A stretch of 64,000 nt of DNA from Spisula solida (Eukaryota; Mollusca; Bivalvia; Venerida; Mactridae), in assembly GCA_947247005.1 (NCBI GenBank), contig OX365948.1, forward strand, positions 53,737,401 through 53,801,400, in the 5' to 3' direction. The notes below the pieces were generated by a model that was not told the origin of the DNA, made no database searches, and saw nothing but the letters and a program-made list of their open reading frames with translations. Positions 35,040 through 46,445 of the stretch are shown piece by piece (positions within the stretch are counted from its first letter, which is position 1; every line of letters starts with the position of its first letter). A program made the position numbers and the translations under genes.

Positions 35040-35285
35040 TCTCTCGTATACTGTAATATCACATATTTTCATATGTAGTAAATTTCGTGGATTTTGATAA
35101 AAAAATCCATTTCCCTGGTGTAGTTAATGCGCAGATTATAAAACATGATAGGGTAAACCTATGTTCCGTATATGGGAGTTCAATAAATCGTGGGTATTAG
35201 ATTTCGTGATCAAGTTTAACAACGAAATCAATGAAAATTCAATTCCCTCAAAAATAATAATTGTACAGTAAACCATCATTTCCAG
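35040..35285. mobile_element. MITE 'TTTCGTGGATTTTG', copy 1
   Basis: Contains AATTTCGTGGATTTTGATAA, AAACATGATAGGGTAAACC, AATCGTGGGTATTAGATTTC and ends in a tract running to TGTACAGTA. It is closely matched in order by 57930-58140. Confidence 0.7.
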
Positions 35286-35679
35286 ACTAACTGACCATTA
35301 ATATGCAGTATAACAGCTTATCCATTAATTTTATGCATGAATTGAGCAATTTTCCTCAACATTTCTTGTCGAAGCAATTTTCTAAAAGATGTCTTATCAA
35401 TAAAGATAGAATATTTTACTGCAGGGTATAAAGGCAGAGCTCATAACAGAAAGTTTTCACATAAGAAGTGATTCAATAATACACAATTGTATCGTAGTAA
35501 GATATATCTATTCACAAACAGTAGATGGCATCATTTTGTTATCTTTTATAGACGATATATGAATTTCAGCATAATACATGAATTTTTATGAATCCTTTTG
35601 AGATTTTTGTGATCTCTGGATTTGTTTGAACCCAGATGAGCGTGCACTTCAACCAAGCAACAAAATAATATATTTTCTT

Positions 35680-36085
35680 AAACGGGAGATGTTTGTAAAA
35701 CATGTATGCCCCACAGACCTCAAATCAATAAGGGTCAACAACTGATGGTGACCTGTATGCACGAATATAGTATAAGGCTATTGTGCTGAATATATAAATT
35801 TCTGCAAGCAAATCGAGCTTATCGATATGTTAGATTTGTCTTTGTATTACACATTGTGCGTCTCCCCGATACTCCCCGCCTATAAAAACATACAACTGGG
35901 GTTATAAACATCAGCTGTTAAATTATGCTAATTGAACTAAGAAGGTTGAGGATCATGTCAAATTCACTGGACTATACATACCAATAAAGTTTGAAGCCTT
36001 ACATAAGTTTCATTTGGGTCAACCGTTCCTGAGTTATTGATAAGAAACAAACAGTGCTACAGACAGACAGGTAAAAAGCAATATA
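35680..36085. mobile_element. Composite of 'atgtttgtaaaacatgtatgcccc' fragments
   Basis: GGGAGATGTTTGTAAAACAT at 35687, then at 35850-36075 a block (TATTACACATTGTGCGTC, ACATACAACTGGGGTTATAA, GTTAAATTATGCT) that recurs at 42695-42870. Confidence 0.6.
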
Positions 36086-36147
36086 TCATAATAATAAAAC
36101 ACTGTTTTGCTTAGAACAATACAAATACACATATATATAGAGCTTAC

Positions 36148-36163
36148 CATGTATTAGAGACAT
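36148..36163 (-). CDS. PATJ: PATJ/MPDZ-like exon 1 (start codon, residues 1-6)
   Basis: ATG at 36163-36161 begins MSLIH and ends with the first base of a split codon before a GTAAGC donor. Joined to the next exon it reads MSLIHDSDHAAECLDHLQ, the same spacing from Met to the L27 helix as in human MPDZ. An in-frame TGA lies 12 bases upstream of the ATG, which supports this start. A CAG at 36205-36207 after a pyrimidine-rich stretch may be an acceptor, giving about 41 bases of 5' untranslated sequence in the same exon and implying a separate upstream non-coding exon. The exon is only 16 coding bases long, so it rests on phase, donor quality and homology of the joined product. Confidence 0.75.
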
Positions 36164-36524
36164 CTTGACTTCTCAAGCAGTCATCTGACACAGATTTCAA
36201 ACTTCTGAAATTAGACATAATTAATCATAAATTAAAACTCAATCAAAGCACACACAATGGTTCAAGCCACTGACAAACAAAACAGAAAGCTAGATTCATA
36301 TTCAAGGCATAACATGATAATTAACCCTGAAACCTAGATTAAAAGGTAAAGCTGTAATAAACAGTGACATACACGTAAGGAAAGAATTTTAGATCGTATA
36401 AGCATAAACAATGTTTTTGGTATCCAAACCTACAAAATTATTCGCCATGAATTTTACCTAAGGCATTTGAAAAAAATCTACATTGTTGCTAATTTTGTAT
36501 ATATTTTTTAACCCTACAGTGAGG

Positions 36525-38400
36525 GAAGGTGCAGGGGAGGTAACCATGTAATGTACACACACTAGGTACAGGGGAGGTAACCATGTAATGTACACACTTG
36601 GTGCAGGGGAGGTAACCATGTAATACACACACTTGGTGCAGGGGAGGTAACCATGTAATACACACACTTGGTGCAGAGGAGGTAACCATGTAATGTACAC
36701 ACACTTGGTACAGGGGAGGTAACCATGTAATGTACACACACTTGGTACAGGGGAGGTAACCATGTAATGTACACATACTTGGTACAGGGGAGGTAATCAT
36801 GTAATGTACACACACTTGGTGCAGGGGAGGTAACCATGTATACACACACTTGGTACAGGGAAGGTAACCATGTAATGTACACACACTTGGTACAGGGGAG
36901 GTAACCATGTAATGTACACACACTTGATGCAGGGGAGGTAACCATGTAATGTACATACTTGGTACAGGGGAGGTAACCATGTAATGTACACACACTTGAT
37001 GCAGGGGAGGTAACCATGTAATGTACATACTTGGTACAGGGAAGGTTACCATGTAATGTACACACACTTGGTGCAGGGGAGGTAACCATGTAATGTACAC
37101 ATACTAGGTACAGGGGAGGTAACCATGTAATGTACACACACTTGGTACAGGGAAGGTAACCATGTAATGTACACACACTTGGTACAGGGGAGGTAACCAT
37201 GTAATGTACACACACTTGGTACAGGGGAGGTAACCATGTAATGTACACACTCTTGGTACAGGGGAGGTAACCATGTAATGTACACACACTTGGTACAGGG
37301 GAGTCAACGATGTAATGTACACACACTTGGTGCAGGGGAGGTAACCATGTAATGTGCACACACTTGGTGCAGGGGAGGTAACCATGTAATATGCACACAC
37401 TTGGTGCAGGGGAGGTAACCATGTAATGTACACACACTTGGTTAAGGGGAGGTAACCATGTAATGTGCACACACTTGGTGCAGGGGAGGTAACCATGTAA
37501 TGTGCACACACTTGGTACAGGGGAGGTAACCATGTAATGTACACACACTTGGTGCAGGGGAGGTAACCATGTAATGTACACACACTTGGTGCAGGGGAGG
37601 TAACCATGTAATGTACACACACTTGGTACAGGGGAGGTAACCATGTCATGTACACACACTTGGTACAGGGGAGGTAACCATGTAATGTACACACACTTGG
37701 TGCAGGGAAGGTTACCATGTAATGTACACACACTTGGTGCAGGAGGGGTAACCATGTAATGTACACACTCTTGGTACAGGGGAGGTAACCATGTAATGTA
37801 CACACACTTGGTACATGGGAGTCAACGATGTAATGTACACACACTTGGTGCAGGGGAGGTAACCATGTAATGTACGCACACTTGGTACAGGGGAGGTAAC
37901 CATGTAATGTGCACACACTTGGTGCAGGGGAGGTAACCATGTAATGTACACACACACTTGGTACAGGGGAGGTAACCATGTAATGTACACACTCTTGGTG
38001 CAGGGGAGGTAACCATGTTATGTACACACACTTGGTGCAGGGGAGGTAACAATGTAATGTACACACACTTGGTGCAGGGGAGGTAACCATGTAATGTACA
38101 CACTTGGTGCAGGGAGGTAACCATGTAATGTACACACACTTGGTGCAGGGGAGGTAACCATGTAATGTACACATACTTGATGCAGGGGAGGTAACCATGT
38201 AATGTACACATACTTGATGCAGGGGAGGTAACCATGTAATGTACACACACTTGGTACAGGGGAGGTAACCATGTAATGTACACACACTTGGTACAGGGGA
38301 GGTTACCATGTAATGTACACATACTTGATGCAGGGGAGGTAACCATGTAATGTACACATACTTGATGCAGGGGAGGTAACCATGTAATATACACACACTA
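36525..38400. repeat. 37-bp minisatellite, about 50 units (GGTACAGGGGAGGTAACCAT type)
   Basis: The largest array in the window. Unit: CTTGGTACAGGGGAGGTAAC plus CATGTAATGTACACACA, with variants (TGCAGG, TGATGC, ATACTT). Blocks of about 550 bases recur within it (compare 37250-37330 with 37765-37830). Minus-strand frames up to 430 codons are readings of the repeat: the 37-base period rotates the frame. It starts about 320 bases upstream of the PATJ start exon. Confidence 0.97.
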
Positions 38401-41029
38401 ACACACTGATTACCAGAATTGCTGGAGGATAATAATACAGATAAGACATGTCGAGTTCAGGTATCTGTATAAGGTTAATAGATAACTAAGCCTGTTAATG
38501 ACAAGTCTAGATAGATACCAGGCAGAACAAGAAATGTCTACTCTATAATACACTATAACTTTATGTTGCCCAGAAAAACACATAACCAAGTTATAAATAA
38601 GATGTATAAAGCAAAACCAGAAATGTTATGATATGATTTAGTGTTTGAATTGTGTTGGCTGCTGATATCCTCTATATTGACCAAGTTATATTTTCCAAGC
38701 TTCTTTAATATTTTTCCAACTTCATGTTTGCTGCTAATTTGAAAATCCTTAGCTATTGTAATTCATTTTTAGTTGTTCCATTTATTGAATAACTAAATTT
38801 ATACACACATTTCTACAATCGCTCATAGTTTAGTTGATGATACTATTTTTCTTCCTACGCCGCCACAAGGCGGCGCCACCTTTGTAATAGTAAACCAGTC
38901 ATGCAAAATAGTTCTAATTATTTCATGCGGATCACATCGGTCTTTGACGCATTGCAGTATTTTATTGACCGAAGAAAGCCAAAACATCCTAAATTTCACG
39001 GTGACTGCAATAGAATCGAGATCATGCCACACTTAATCTCCCGGTCAATAAATAGACCGATTTCAATTTACTATTTATAGACCATGCATATGATTATTTC
39101 TGCATGGGGCACAACATTGACTGAAAATCAATTATACAAATGTATGTGTAGTTTGTACGTGAAGGTTTCTATTATTTGTGGCATATTTAAATGATCTTAA
39201 ACATTAAAACTTGTAGATCGACATATATTCATATCATGCCAGAAAGCTACATATATCTTCCAGTACTAGTATACCGGTATACGGATAGGAGTTTACATCA
39301 AGGCATTCAAGCATGTATTATTAAAGAGTATACGCTAGTAATAAATGTACAAATAAATCAGTAGAAAAATAAAGCTACATCATCTTTAATTTATAACTTC
39401 CCCAGCATTCATTCGAACAACTTTAATGCTTTCGGCACTTTGATTGAGAATTGTGATAACCAGTGTTAAATGAAGCTTGCAATTCCTGCCCACGCACAAT
39501 AATGCCTATTTCTTTGGTTCTATCTTGTGACCTAGTTTATCACCACAGATGACCAAGCATCAAGCTTGGTCTACATCGAAATCAAGCTGACAAATTTCCT
39601 TCAATTCTGAACACCATAAATCACCTATGTGGCAATATCCCCTCATCATGTTGTTAGTTTATACTAGTTTATTTAGGGAGTAAGTGGAACTTAGTCCCTT
39701 AATTATTGTAATTATTTTAGTACAGGTCAAGCATGAAACAAGTTCTTTCAACGTATGTAAATCACTTTCATTCCTGATGGTATCCATTTAATTTATGTTG
39801 ATTTCTGCTTTTAAGTTTTATTTTTATTTGTTTGACAGCCTGATATTAAACCCTGGACCTCCTGCACTCAGAGCAGACTTAGTCCACCACAAGGCAATCG
39901 AGGCATCATCCAACAAGTACGTCTCTTAACTTTCACACATTCATAATTTCATTATCATACTTACATTTATGCACTAGTCAACTGAAACCACAGCAGGATA
40001 GCAGGGGAACTGTCCTGGGTTTTTACCTTTCCGATGTCGCGCCAAAATAGTGGGGAAATATAGCTGTGACTTACCCATGATTCTTCTTGGGGAGGCAGGG
40101 ACTTTACCGAGGGTTGGAAAACACAAAAGTAAAAATCCCCATTATACCCCGGCGTTGGGGAGGGGGCCCTGGTTTCAATCAAAGATCTAAATGTTACAAT
40201 AGACTGGTGCATTACTTGAACGCCTTCAATAATGAATATAATAATTGTTCAGTTAGTTTAAAAACGTTTATTCCCTCAAATATACTAGACTCTATTTTTT
40301 TTTCAAATGAAAAAAGGGTACAGCTAAAAATGAGATTAATTTTGTGCTTACAATTAGTGTGGAAAGACCGAAAGTAGGTCACATTTGTTTTTTTTGTCAG
40401 AGCCGAGTGGTGCTGCAAAGCGTTGTTGTCAAATTACTAGGCTGGTCGTTCAAAATCCAAACATACCGCGACATGGGATGTTCTGACAAATTAGTGGCGA
40501 CTCACTGGTATTCTACTCAAGACACACCTGTATGCCCCAGATGCAACAGGTGAATCAACATGCACGAACAACAAATACTGGATAAATTCCACACCAATTC
40601 AATCAGCCCATGATTTTCCTCCCTGGGATAGCATTCGAAATTTTCAATAACTCGATCTTAAAGAGTAACAATATAAATGTAAGAACTATAATTAAACACT
40701 TACTGAAATTAAGAGGTGGGGCAGTTCAGGACCAAAACTGATTTGGTCGTTTTCATTTCTTGCGTGCGAAATTCTTTTTCTAGCAACAAAAGTATGTTGA
40801 TCAATGTGTGCAAAATGGAAATGAAATATGGACGCAAAAAGTTGTTAAGACAAAGAACGGCGCAGTTAACACCAAAATACTTACAAAATTCTTCAAATTG
40901 TGTAAATTTCTCAATTTACGAGCGAGCACCTGTCCATTTCCGGGTGCCAATTTCCGGAAAAACAATAATATCGGAGATTGGCGGAGATTACCGAAGATTG
41001 TTTCACGCCTAAAACCACTGTTAGACAGG
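38401..41029. other. Region between PATJ and TMEM234, possible bidirectional promoter area
   Basis: Mostly unique. A GC-rich island with GCCGCCACAAGGCGGC is at 38859-38875 inside a 69-codon minus frame (38823-39032) of coding-like but unrecognised composition. 39830-39905 resembles a tRNA-like SINE head. 40920-41000 is CpG-richer (CATTTCCGGGTGCCAATTTC). If both genes start here they are divergent; no TATA or initiator can be assigned with confidence. Confidence 0.4.
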
Positions 41030-41039
41030 ATGACATTAA
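41030..41039 (+). CDS. TMEM234: Tentative TMEM234 exon 1 (start codon)
   Basis: ATGACATTAA followed by GTAAAATG would give M-T-L and one base of the next codon, the phase exon 2 needs. The surrounding 100 bases are richer in CpG than neighbouring DNA, as expected near a promoter. The same frame is open back to 40808 with an earlier Met, so the true start is uncertain, and such a short exon can arise by chance. Confidence 0.3.
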
Positions 41040-41324
41040 GTAAAATGTGTTTCTATTCAGTCATTGAATCCAGATTATGTTTATATCCCAATTAAGCGAA
41101 CGATAAACCGTAACAGTTTCGCTGCCTTGTTTTAACAATTATGATTCGTACCCAAATTATTACGTACTCAAAATATTCGCATCACTACATTTGATTTGAT
41201 ATAATACCATCTTGTCAAACATAAATGCTTTTTTTATTTCAACTGATTTTGTCTATTATTTGAAATAAAAATAAATTAGTGTCAATAATGGAGTGAACAA
41301 GAGTGACACACAATTATCACAGTG

Positions 41325-41405
41325 ACAATATGGGGCTCAAACCTAGACCCCTATATACCAGTTACTGCTTTACTGACTGAGCTAACTGGGTGGTTGCCTA
41401 AACGA
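41325..41405 (-). mobile_element. tRNA-derived SINE head
   Basis: On the minus strand: CCCAGTTAGCTCAGTCAGTA (A box) and, 35 bases on, GGTTTGAGCCCC (B box), the internal RNA polymerase III promoter of a tRNA-derived SINE. No acceptor-stem pairing typical of a functional tRNA was seen, so it is not called as a tRNA gene. Confidence 0.7.
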
Positions 41406-41559
41406 TCCTTACCCTTCTGACAGTTGAGGCTCATTATCACATGTTCTCCAGTCTTCCAGGGGGTCAAGAGCCCCTCTGATCCGTGCATGCTGTTTATCTG
41501 GGTGTTCATTAACCCAGTAATCGTCCCAGTCCTTATAATTATATAGTGCTCAGAATGGT

Positions 41560-41935
41560 CTGGTTGTGTGGTGTCAGAATGTGTATTGTAAGTATATTTG
41601 GTGTCATAATGTAAGATGCCGGAATGTGCGACGTTGAATATGTGGTGTCAGAATGTATGATGTCAGAATGTGTGGTGTCAATGTATGGCATCAGAATGTG
41701 TGGTGTCATAATTTGTATGGTGTCAGTATGTGTGGTGTCAGAATGTATGGTGTCAGTATGTGTGGTGTCATAATTTGTATGGTGTCAGTATGTGTGGTGT
41801 CAGAATTTTTGTGGTGTCAGAATGTTTGGTGTCATAATGTTTGATGCCATAATGTGTGGTGTCAGACCGTGTGGTGTCAGAATGTACGGTGTCAAAATGT
41901 GTATGATGTCAGAATGTGTTGTGTCAATGTGCGGG
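41560..41935. repeat. Minisatellite (GTGTGGTGTCAGAAT, about 15-20 bp)
   Basis: Roughly 22 degenerate units; also longer blocks of about 63 bases (GTCATAATTTGTATGGTGTC). Confidence 0.92.
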
Positions 41936-42079
41936 GATGAAGGTACAGAACACAGAAGTTGCAAGTTACTATATTGACCCTAGGCGCAGTTTATAGTATT
42001 AATCCTTGCCCTAGGTTATAATATTACAGGTTGGCATACTTACACATGCATGTAATATATACTGCATATATACCTTCAG

Positions 42080-42231
42080 GTTCTGCAGTGTGGCTGATCA
42101 TTGTTGCTTTTTTCTGGGGGGCTACCAACCCTTTCATCAAGCGAGGAAGTAAAGGGATAGAATCCATTACAGCTTCTTCACCAGCTAAACAAGTCTTTGC
42201 AGAGTTGTGGTTCTTGGTTACTACTTGGCAG
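42080..42231 (+). CDS. TMEM234: TMEM234 exon 2 (first transmembrane helix and conserved loop)
   Basis: Follows a TACCTTCAG acceptor and ends in TGGCAG before GTATAC. It enters in phase 1 and leaves in phase 0. It encodes SAVWLIIVAFFWGATNPFIK, the first membrane helix with the family WG.T.P motif, then a polar loop and a second hydrophobic start (ELWFLVTTWQ). A second AG at 42087-42088 would give the same phase with three fewer residues. Confidence 0.92.
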
Positions 42232-42266
42232 GTATACTTTCTTTTGTCAGAATTTTATAAAAATAC

Positions 42267-42458
42267 TATAGTCCGCCCAGGATAATGTGATATTTACAAA
42301 CATTAATCGGTTTGGTCAACTGAGGCAAAATTGGTTTTACAAATCACTTAAATAAACAGTGTACTAAAACATCACTGATAATCGTGCACATAATTGTAAT
42401 CCACCTTTGTGGAATATACCAAATTTTCCTGTCTATCACATTATCCTGGGCGCACTAT
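42267..42458. mobile_element. MITE 'TGCGCCCAGGATAA', copy 2
   Basis: TATAGTCCGCCCAGGATAAT at the left and the complement of ATTATCCTGGGCGCACTATA at the right; TA at both outer ends. It starts 35 bases after TMEM234 exon 2. Confidence 0.87.
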
Positions 42459-42475
42459 AAATACACCTATGTAAT

Positions 42476-42565
42476 AATAATAATAAATAATTTATTTAAT
42501 GAGGCAACACAGTTGGCAAAGCCAGTCTTACCTGTGAGCCTCAATATATATGTACATACAATTTA
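42476..42565. mobile_element. Retroposon 3'-end fragment, copy 2
   Basis: (AAT)n, TTTATTTAATGAGGCAACAC, AGTTGGCAAAGCCAGTCTTA, CCTGTGAGCCTC; strongly similar to 54055-54125. Confidence 0.65.
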
Positions 42566-43075
42566 CAACAAATGTGAACAAATGTGTACTGCACCTAGAA
42601 ATATATTTTTTGTATGATCTTTGACAAAGAATACTTTTTTGTATGATTTTTGTCTTTGATATATTATATACAAATCATTTTCCGCAAGACAATTGTGAAA
42701 TATCGGCCCTTCAGATTAGTGTTTGTATTACACATCAAGCGTCGTCGTGAAAACATACAACTGGGGTTATAAATATAACCAATATTAACTGTTAAATTAT
42801 GCTTAGAGAAGGTTGATGACCGTGTTAAAATCTCCTTACTATACATTGTTGCAACATTTTTGTGCTGTATGGAACACATGACCCTATATTTTTCCTCTTA
42901 CCTAAAAGTAAAATCATTGGAAGTCAGCTAGTAATAAAGGATTTGAAGAAAAATTAAAATTGTAAAATGTATCTTGCTTATGTTATTGCCTACTTTTTGG
43001 TCAGCCCAGATGGTATTGACGTATATTATTTTTATGTTTGCGTTTGCCTTAATATATCTTATATATTGCAAACAT

Positions 43076-43322
43076 CAGGGGTGTCAACAGGGCCAAATTT
43101 AAAATCAGGAAAATCGTATGCGGCCGACCATTTTTGCCAAACAATGACATTGTTTCCATAATTAACTCAGTTTGTACTGAAGAAAACCCTTCTGAGCAGC
43201 TTAAATTACGATAACTTTGTCATTTATTGAGATATTTTCATCAAATAACTTTTATTTTGGTCAGAAGCCATTGCTCTTTTAGGAATGATAAATCCGGATA
43301 AATCCGGAAAATTGACATCCCT
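43076..43322. mobile_element. hAT-like MITE with perfect 8-bp duplication GCAAACAT
   Basis: CAGGGGTGTCAA... to ...TTGACATCCCT, flanked by GCAAACAT at 43068-43075 and 43323-43330. An eight-base duplication and CAGGG ends indicate hAT. The 5' end lies in the TMEM234 intron. Confidence 0.92.
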
Positions 43323-43567
43323 GCAAACATTCACGTTTAGATAATAATTTTGTATGCCAATATGGTTTTTGGTATGCTACCTGCTCAGCTTAATATACAA
43401 GGGAGGTAATTTTTACGGTGGAATTAAAATATTTAAAAATTTAACTTATTGCAGTCCGGCACAACACATTCTGTCACCATACATGCTGTACCCTTGACTG
43501 TAAAATGTTTAAATTATCAATATCATAATTATTGTGTACTGCTACCTTGTATTTTTTTATATTTCAG

Positions 43568-43634
43568 TATTTAGTTCCATTTATACTGAACCAGGCTGGC
43601 TCTGTGATTTACTATATAACTCTGGCTTCATCAG
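43568..43634 (+). CDS. TMEM234: TMEM234 exon 3
   Basis: 67 bases between TATATTTCAG and GTAAAC, in at phase 0 and out at phase 1. It encodes YLVPFILNQAGSVIYYITLA followed by SS, the second membrane helix; human TMEM234 has [20 protein letters not shown] here. Confidence 0.95.
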
Positions 43635-43696
43635 GTAAACTTTATACTGTCCGTTCATCGTTATTTATATGGTAGTAATCATCTTCTCTGTGATTT

Positions 43697-43995
43697 TTAT
43701 GCCCCCCTATCGATAGATGGGGAGGCATATAGTGATTCACCTGTCCGTCCGTTCGTCCGTTCGTTGGTCCGTTGGTCCGTCCGTCCTGGTTAACCCAAAT
43801 TGACCGTTTCTTCTAGCATTAATATGGCTTGCTACAAAGCTTTCATACTTGCATGGATGTTGTGTATGAACACTCTCCACACGCCAGTATCACCTAACCC
43901 CATTTTGACCTTCACCTTGACCTAATTTTGGACTTAGACTTATTTATGGACAAGGCTTCCACAGGGGGCATAAGCGTTTATTGAACGCAGTCTTG
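43697..43995 (-). mobile_element. 'caagactgcgttcaataaacgc' element, copy 2
   Basis: Reverse copy of 24694-24970, beginning TATGCCCCCCTATCGATAGA and ending CGTTTATTGAACGCAGTCTTG. Confidence 0.87.
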
Positions 43996-44369
43996 TTTTG
44001 GGCTATTTTAGGGCCTAATACAGGCACCTTCCCCTAGCAAAATTGCCTCCATTTTTTCCAAAATGAATGCATAGATTCCCCGTTTGGTTCCTGCTGGTAT
44101 AAAGGCAACTTGTTGATATAACTGTTTTTAAGCCAAAACAATAGATTTTTAAACTTATTAAAGTCTTTGCTACACATTAGTTAGGTATAATGAGTAGAAA
44201 AGGCAAAATTTGAACAATTAATACTCAAAACTGTCATTTTTAATAATTCCCAATTTTGCAATTTGTCGCACTGAATTTTCTCAACTTAAAAGGCACAGGC
44301 GTTTTGATTTTATTCAAGAAAAATCATTGACTTCTTTGTTTTGTCTGATGATTGCACTGTTTTGTACTG

Positions 44370-44515
44370 CTACGATGGAACTGAAAAACTGTTATGACAT
44401 CTAGACGGAACTGAATTAAGTGTTGTCACAAGTTGTGTATCATGAGTTCTGTCCCAGCATTAGTTTCATCATAGCCATATGAAAATATTACAAATCTCAG
44501 ACGGATAAGCAGTGT
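44370..44515. mobile_element. Relic of the 'TTCCGTCAGAG' fold-back MITE
   Basis: GATGGAACTGAAAAACTGTTATG, GACGGAACTGAATTA, ATAGCCATATGAAAAT and a terminal AGCAGTGTATAAT; resembles 57357-57546 but decayed. Confidence 0.5.
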
Positions 44516-44789
44516 ATAATGAGCGTTGTATCAGGATTTATAGCGTGATCTTTGAGCCGTCTTCTTAGCCTATAGCTATCTTGGCTCCTCGAATAAAATT
44601 CCTCTGAATAATGTTACGAAATGAGTGCATCATCAACACACTGACATGAACTTCATCGGATTCTAGTTTCAATGTTAAGTAGCATTTTGACTTGGTTTGT
44701 AGAGGTTGCAGATACAGGTTTTTCACTTTTACCTTTTTGTTGGCCTAAGGTATGTTGATTTTAACACGTGTACATGTACTAGTATATGT

Positions 44790-45293
44790 TAGGGGTGACT
44801 ATCGAGTCCATTTTTGACTATTGCAATACTATTGCTATTGCTGAAAGTACTATTGCGATACTATTGTATTGCATGAAACTATTGCGATACTATTGCAATA
44901 GTTATTGTCAAGATTTCAAAAACCAGAGATTAACTTGTAAATGCAAATTTGCACTGTTTAATATATCACTTTGTTGTAAAACATACTAATCTACTATTTG
45001 TTGTAATGATTTAAAATGAATTGGACTGAAAAAGATTAACATAATTTAACTAAATGCTGCATTGTTTTCAGTACTGGTGCGTGGGATTATTTAAAATTAG
45101 TTTTTTAACGAGAACGACAGATGATTTAAATTAATAATAAACTATATTTATGAAAAGGAAACTATCGTAACTATCGATATTTGAGCTAACTATCGGCGAT
45201 AGTTATTGGATCGAGACTTTTACTATCGATCCATACTATCGGGACACTTGGAATCGCAATGCATCGATATTTCGATGTATCGGCCCACCCCTA
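44790..45293. mobile_element. hAT-like MITE with perfect 8-bp duplication GTATATGT (504 bp)
   Basis: Ends TAGGGGTG and CACCCCTA, flanked by GTATATGT at 44782-44789 and 45294-45301. Internally many 'actattgcgata' and 'actatcgat' motifs. It ends 19 bases upstream of TMEM234 exon 4. Confidence 0.93.
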
Positions 45294-45312
45294 GTATATG
45301 TTTATGTTTCAG

Positions 45313-45405
45313 ATCTATCGCTAGCTGTACCTATCACCAACTCGTTGACCTTCATCTTTACAGCAATATCTGGACATTTATTGGGGGAAAGAATTAAATC
45401 TACTA
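45313..45405 (+). CDS. TMEM234: TMEM234 exon 4
   Basis: 93 bases between TATGTTTCAG and GTAAGT, in at phase 1 and out at phase 1. With the split codon it reads DLSLAVPITNSLTFIFTAIS and then GHLLGERIKST, the third helix and the conserved LAVP..NSL and LGE motifs. A hAT-like MITE ends about 20 bases upstream of the acceptor. Confidence 0.95.
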
Positions 45406-46445
45406 GTAAGTTACCTTTACACGCGGGTTCAAGACACAAATCAAATTTGTCTTAAGGCGTATTATGTTATACTTGTATATATATACAGAATACTGTACTA
45501 GGGTGGATTTAAAGGGAGGGGGGTGGAAGGCCTATATAGACACTATTCATTTTGTGTCTTGCACCTGTGCTTTAACACATTCATGGAATTGTGTCCGACA
45601 CGGATAGATATGTATTCTTTGTGTCCGAGAACTAACTCTACTTGTGGGAGCTCCATCTAGTTTGTGTTGTTGGTAGAATGACGCAGCTGTGATAAAGTGC
45701 ACTGAATTTGTAAAAACCCTGGGTTTTATTCTGCCATGATAGGTCATACCGGTACCCTTTCAAGAAAATTTGACTAAAATGTTTTTTCCTCAACATATGC
45801 AGAAGTTGCTGGTTAAAGTTAGTGCTTGTTAGGATACAGTCCAGGAAAACTGGTTTGGTGAATCAACTGCCATATATAACTGAAAACATTTGTGAAACCA
45901 TGTTAAACGCTGCAATGACTTTTGCCAGAATGATGGCTCTTTGTTCTTTCTCTATAATATATATAGTGAAAGTTCTTGTGAACACAACTCTATGCAGTTT
46001 TTGCAGGATTTCCATTGAGACGTTCACAGATGAACAACCTCGGCATGTAGAGTACATGAACTTGAAGGAAAGAATTTGCACAGCAATGATTTTGGCCAAA
46101 ATTATGGCCCCAGAGGTTGTTTATTCACTTTATGATATAATGAAAACTTCCTACACTTTTACATGATTTCACTCAATCTTTCATAGAAGAAAAAGATGTG
46201 CCTGAAGGAATTAATGAATTAGCTGATGAATTAGCTGCAATGCTTTTTGTTATGCTGTGGTGTATTAGTCTGCTGGATGGCAACAACTCTTTATTTTGTC
46301 TTGAAATCTTGTTCATTGCTGATGTCTATTAACCTAGCAAAGCACTTTTTAGCATTTTTCAAGGGAGGTAATTCATGCCCACTATATTTGATGGACGGAA
46401 GGTAACTGAAGGAAGGCGCTCTGTAGCACATTGCTTAGGCACCAG

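Larger units (their letters stand above)
25548..36204 (-). other. PATJ: PATJ/MPDZ-like polarity scaffold gene, 5' portion (locus span)
   Basis: Multi-PDZ scaffold of the Crumbs complex: in the PATJ/MPDZ family the N-terminal L27 domain binds PALS1/Stardust and the PDZ domains gather junction proteins at the apical membrane of epithelia. Three coding exons are seen, joined in phase (1, then 0), giving about 193 residues: start, L27 (about residues 8-58), an acidic Tyr/Gln-rich linker, then PDZ1 from about residue 154. The arrangement, the conserved run before PDZ1 and the short N-terminus before L27 match human MPDZ and PATJ as I remember them. The intron between exons 1 and 2 holds a 4.7-kb LINE; the one between exons 2 and 3 holds a 36-bp minisatellite. 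The exon completing PDZ1 and the remaining PDZ domains were not found in the window. PATJ and MPDZ are vertebrate paralogues, so either name is approximate. Confidence 0.9.

Noticed and set aside
36562..38396. Minus-strand frames of 413 and 430 codons resembling a Cys/Tyr-rich repeat protein
   Set aside because: They lie wholly in the 37-bp minisatellite; the unit is not a multiple of 3 and has few stops in any frame, so long frames appear automatically. No start context, splice signals or conserved domain.
41325..41405. Functional tRNA gene on the minus strand
   Set aside because: A and B boxes are present but no convincing acceptor stem or anticodon arm; a tRNA-derived SINE fits better.
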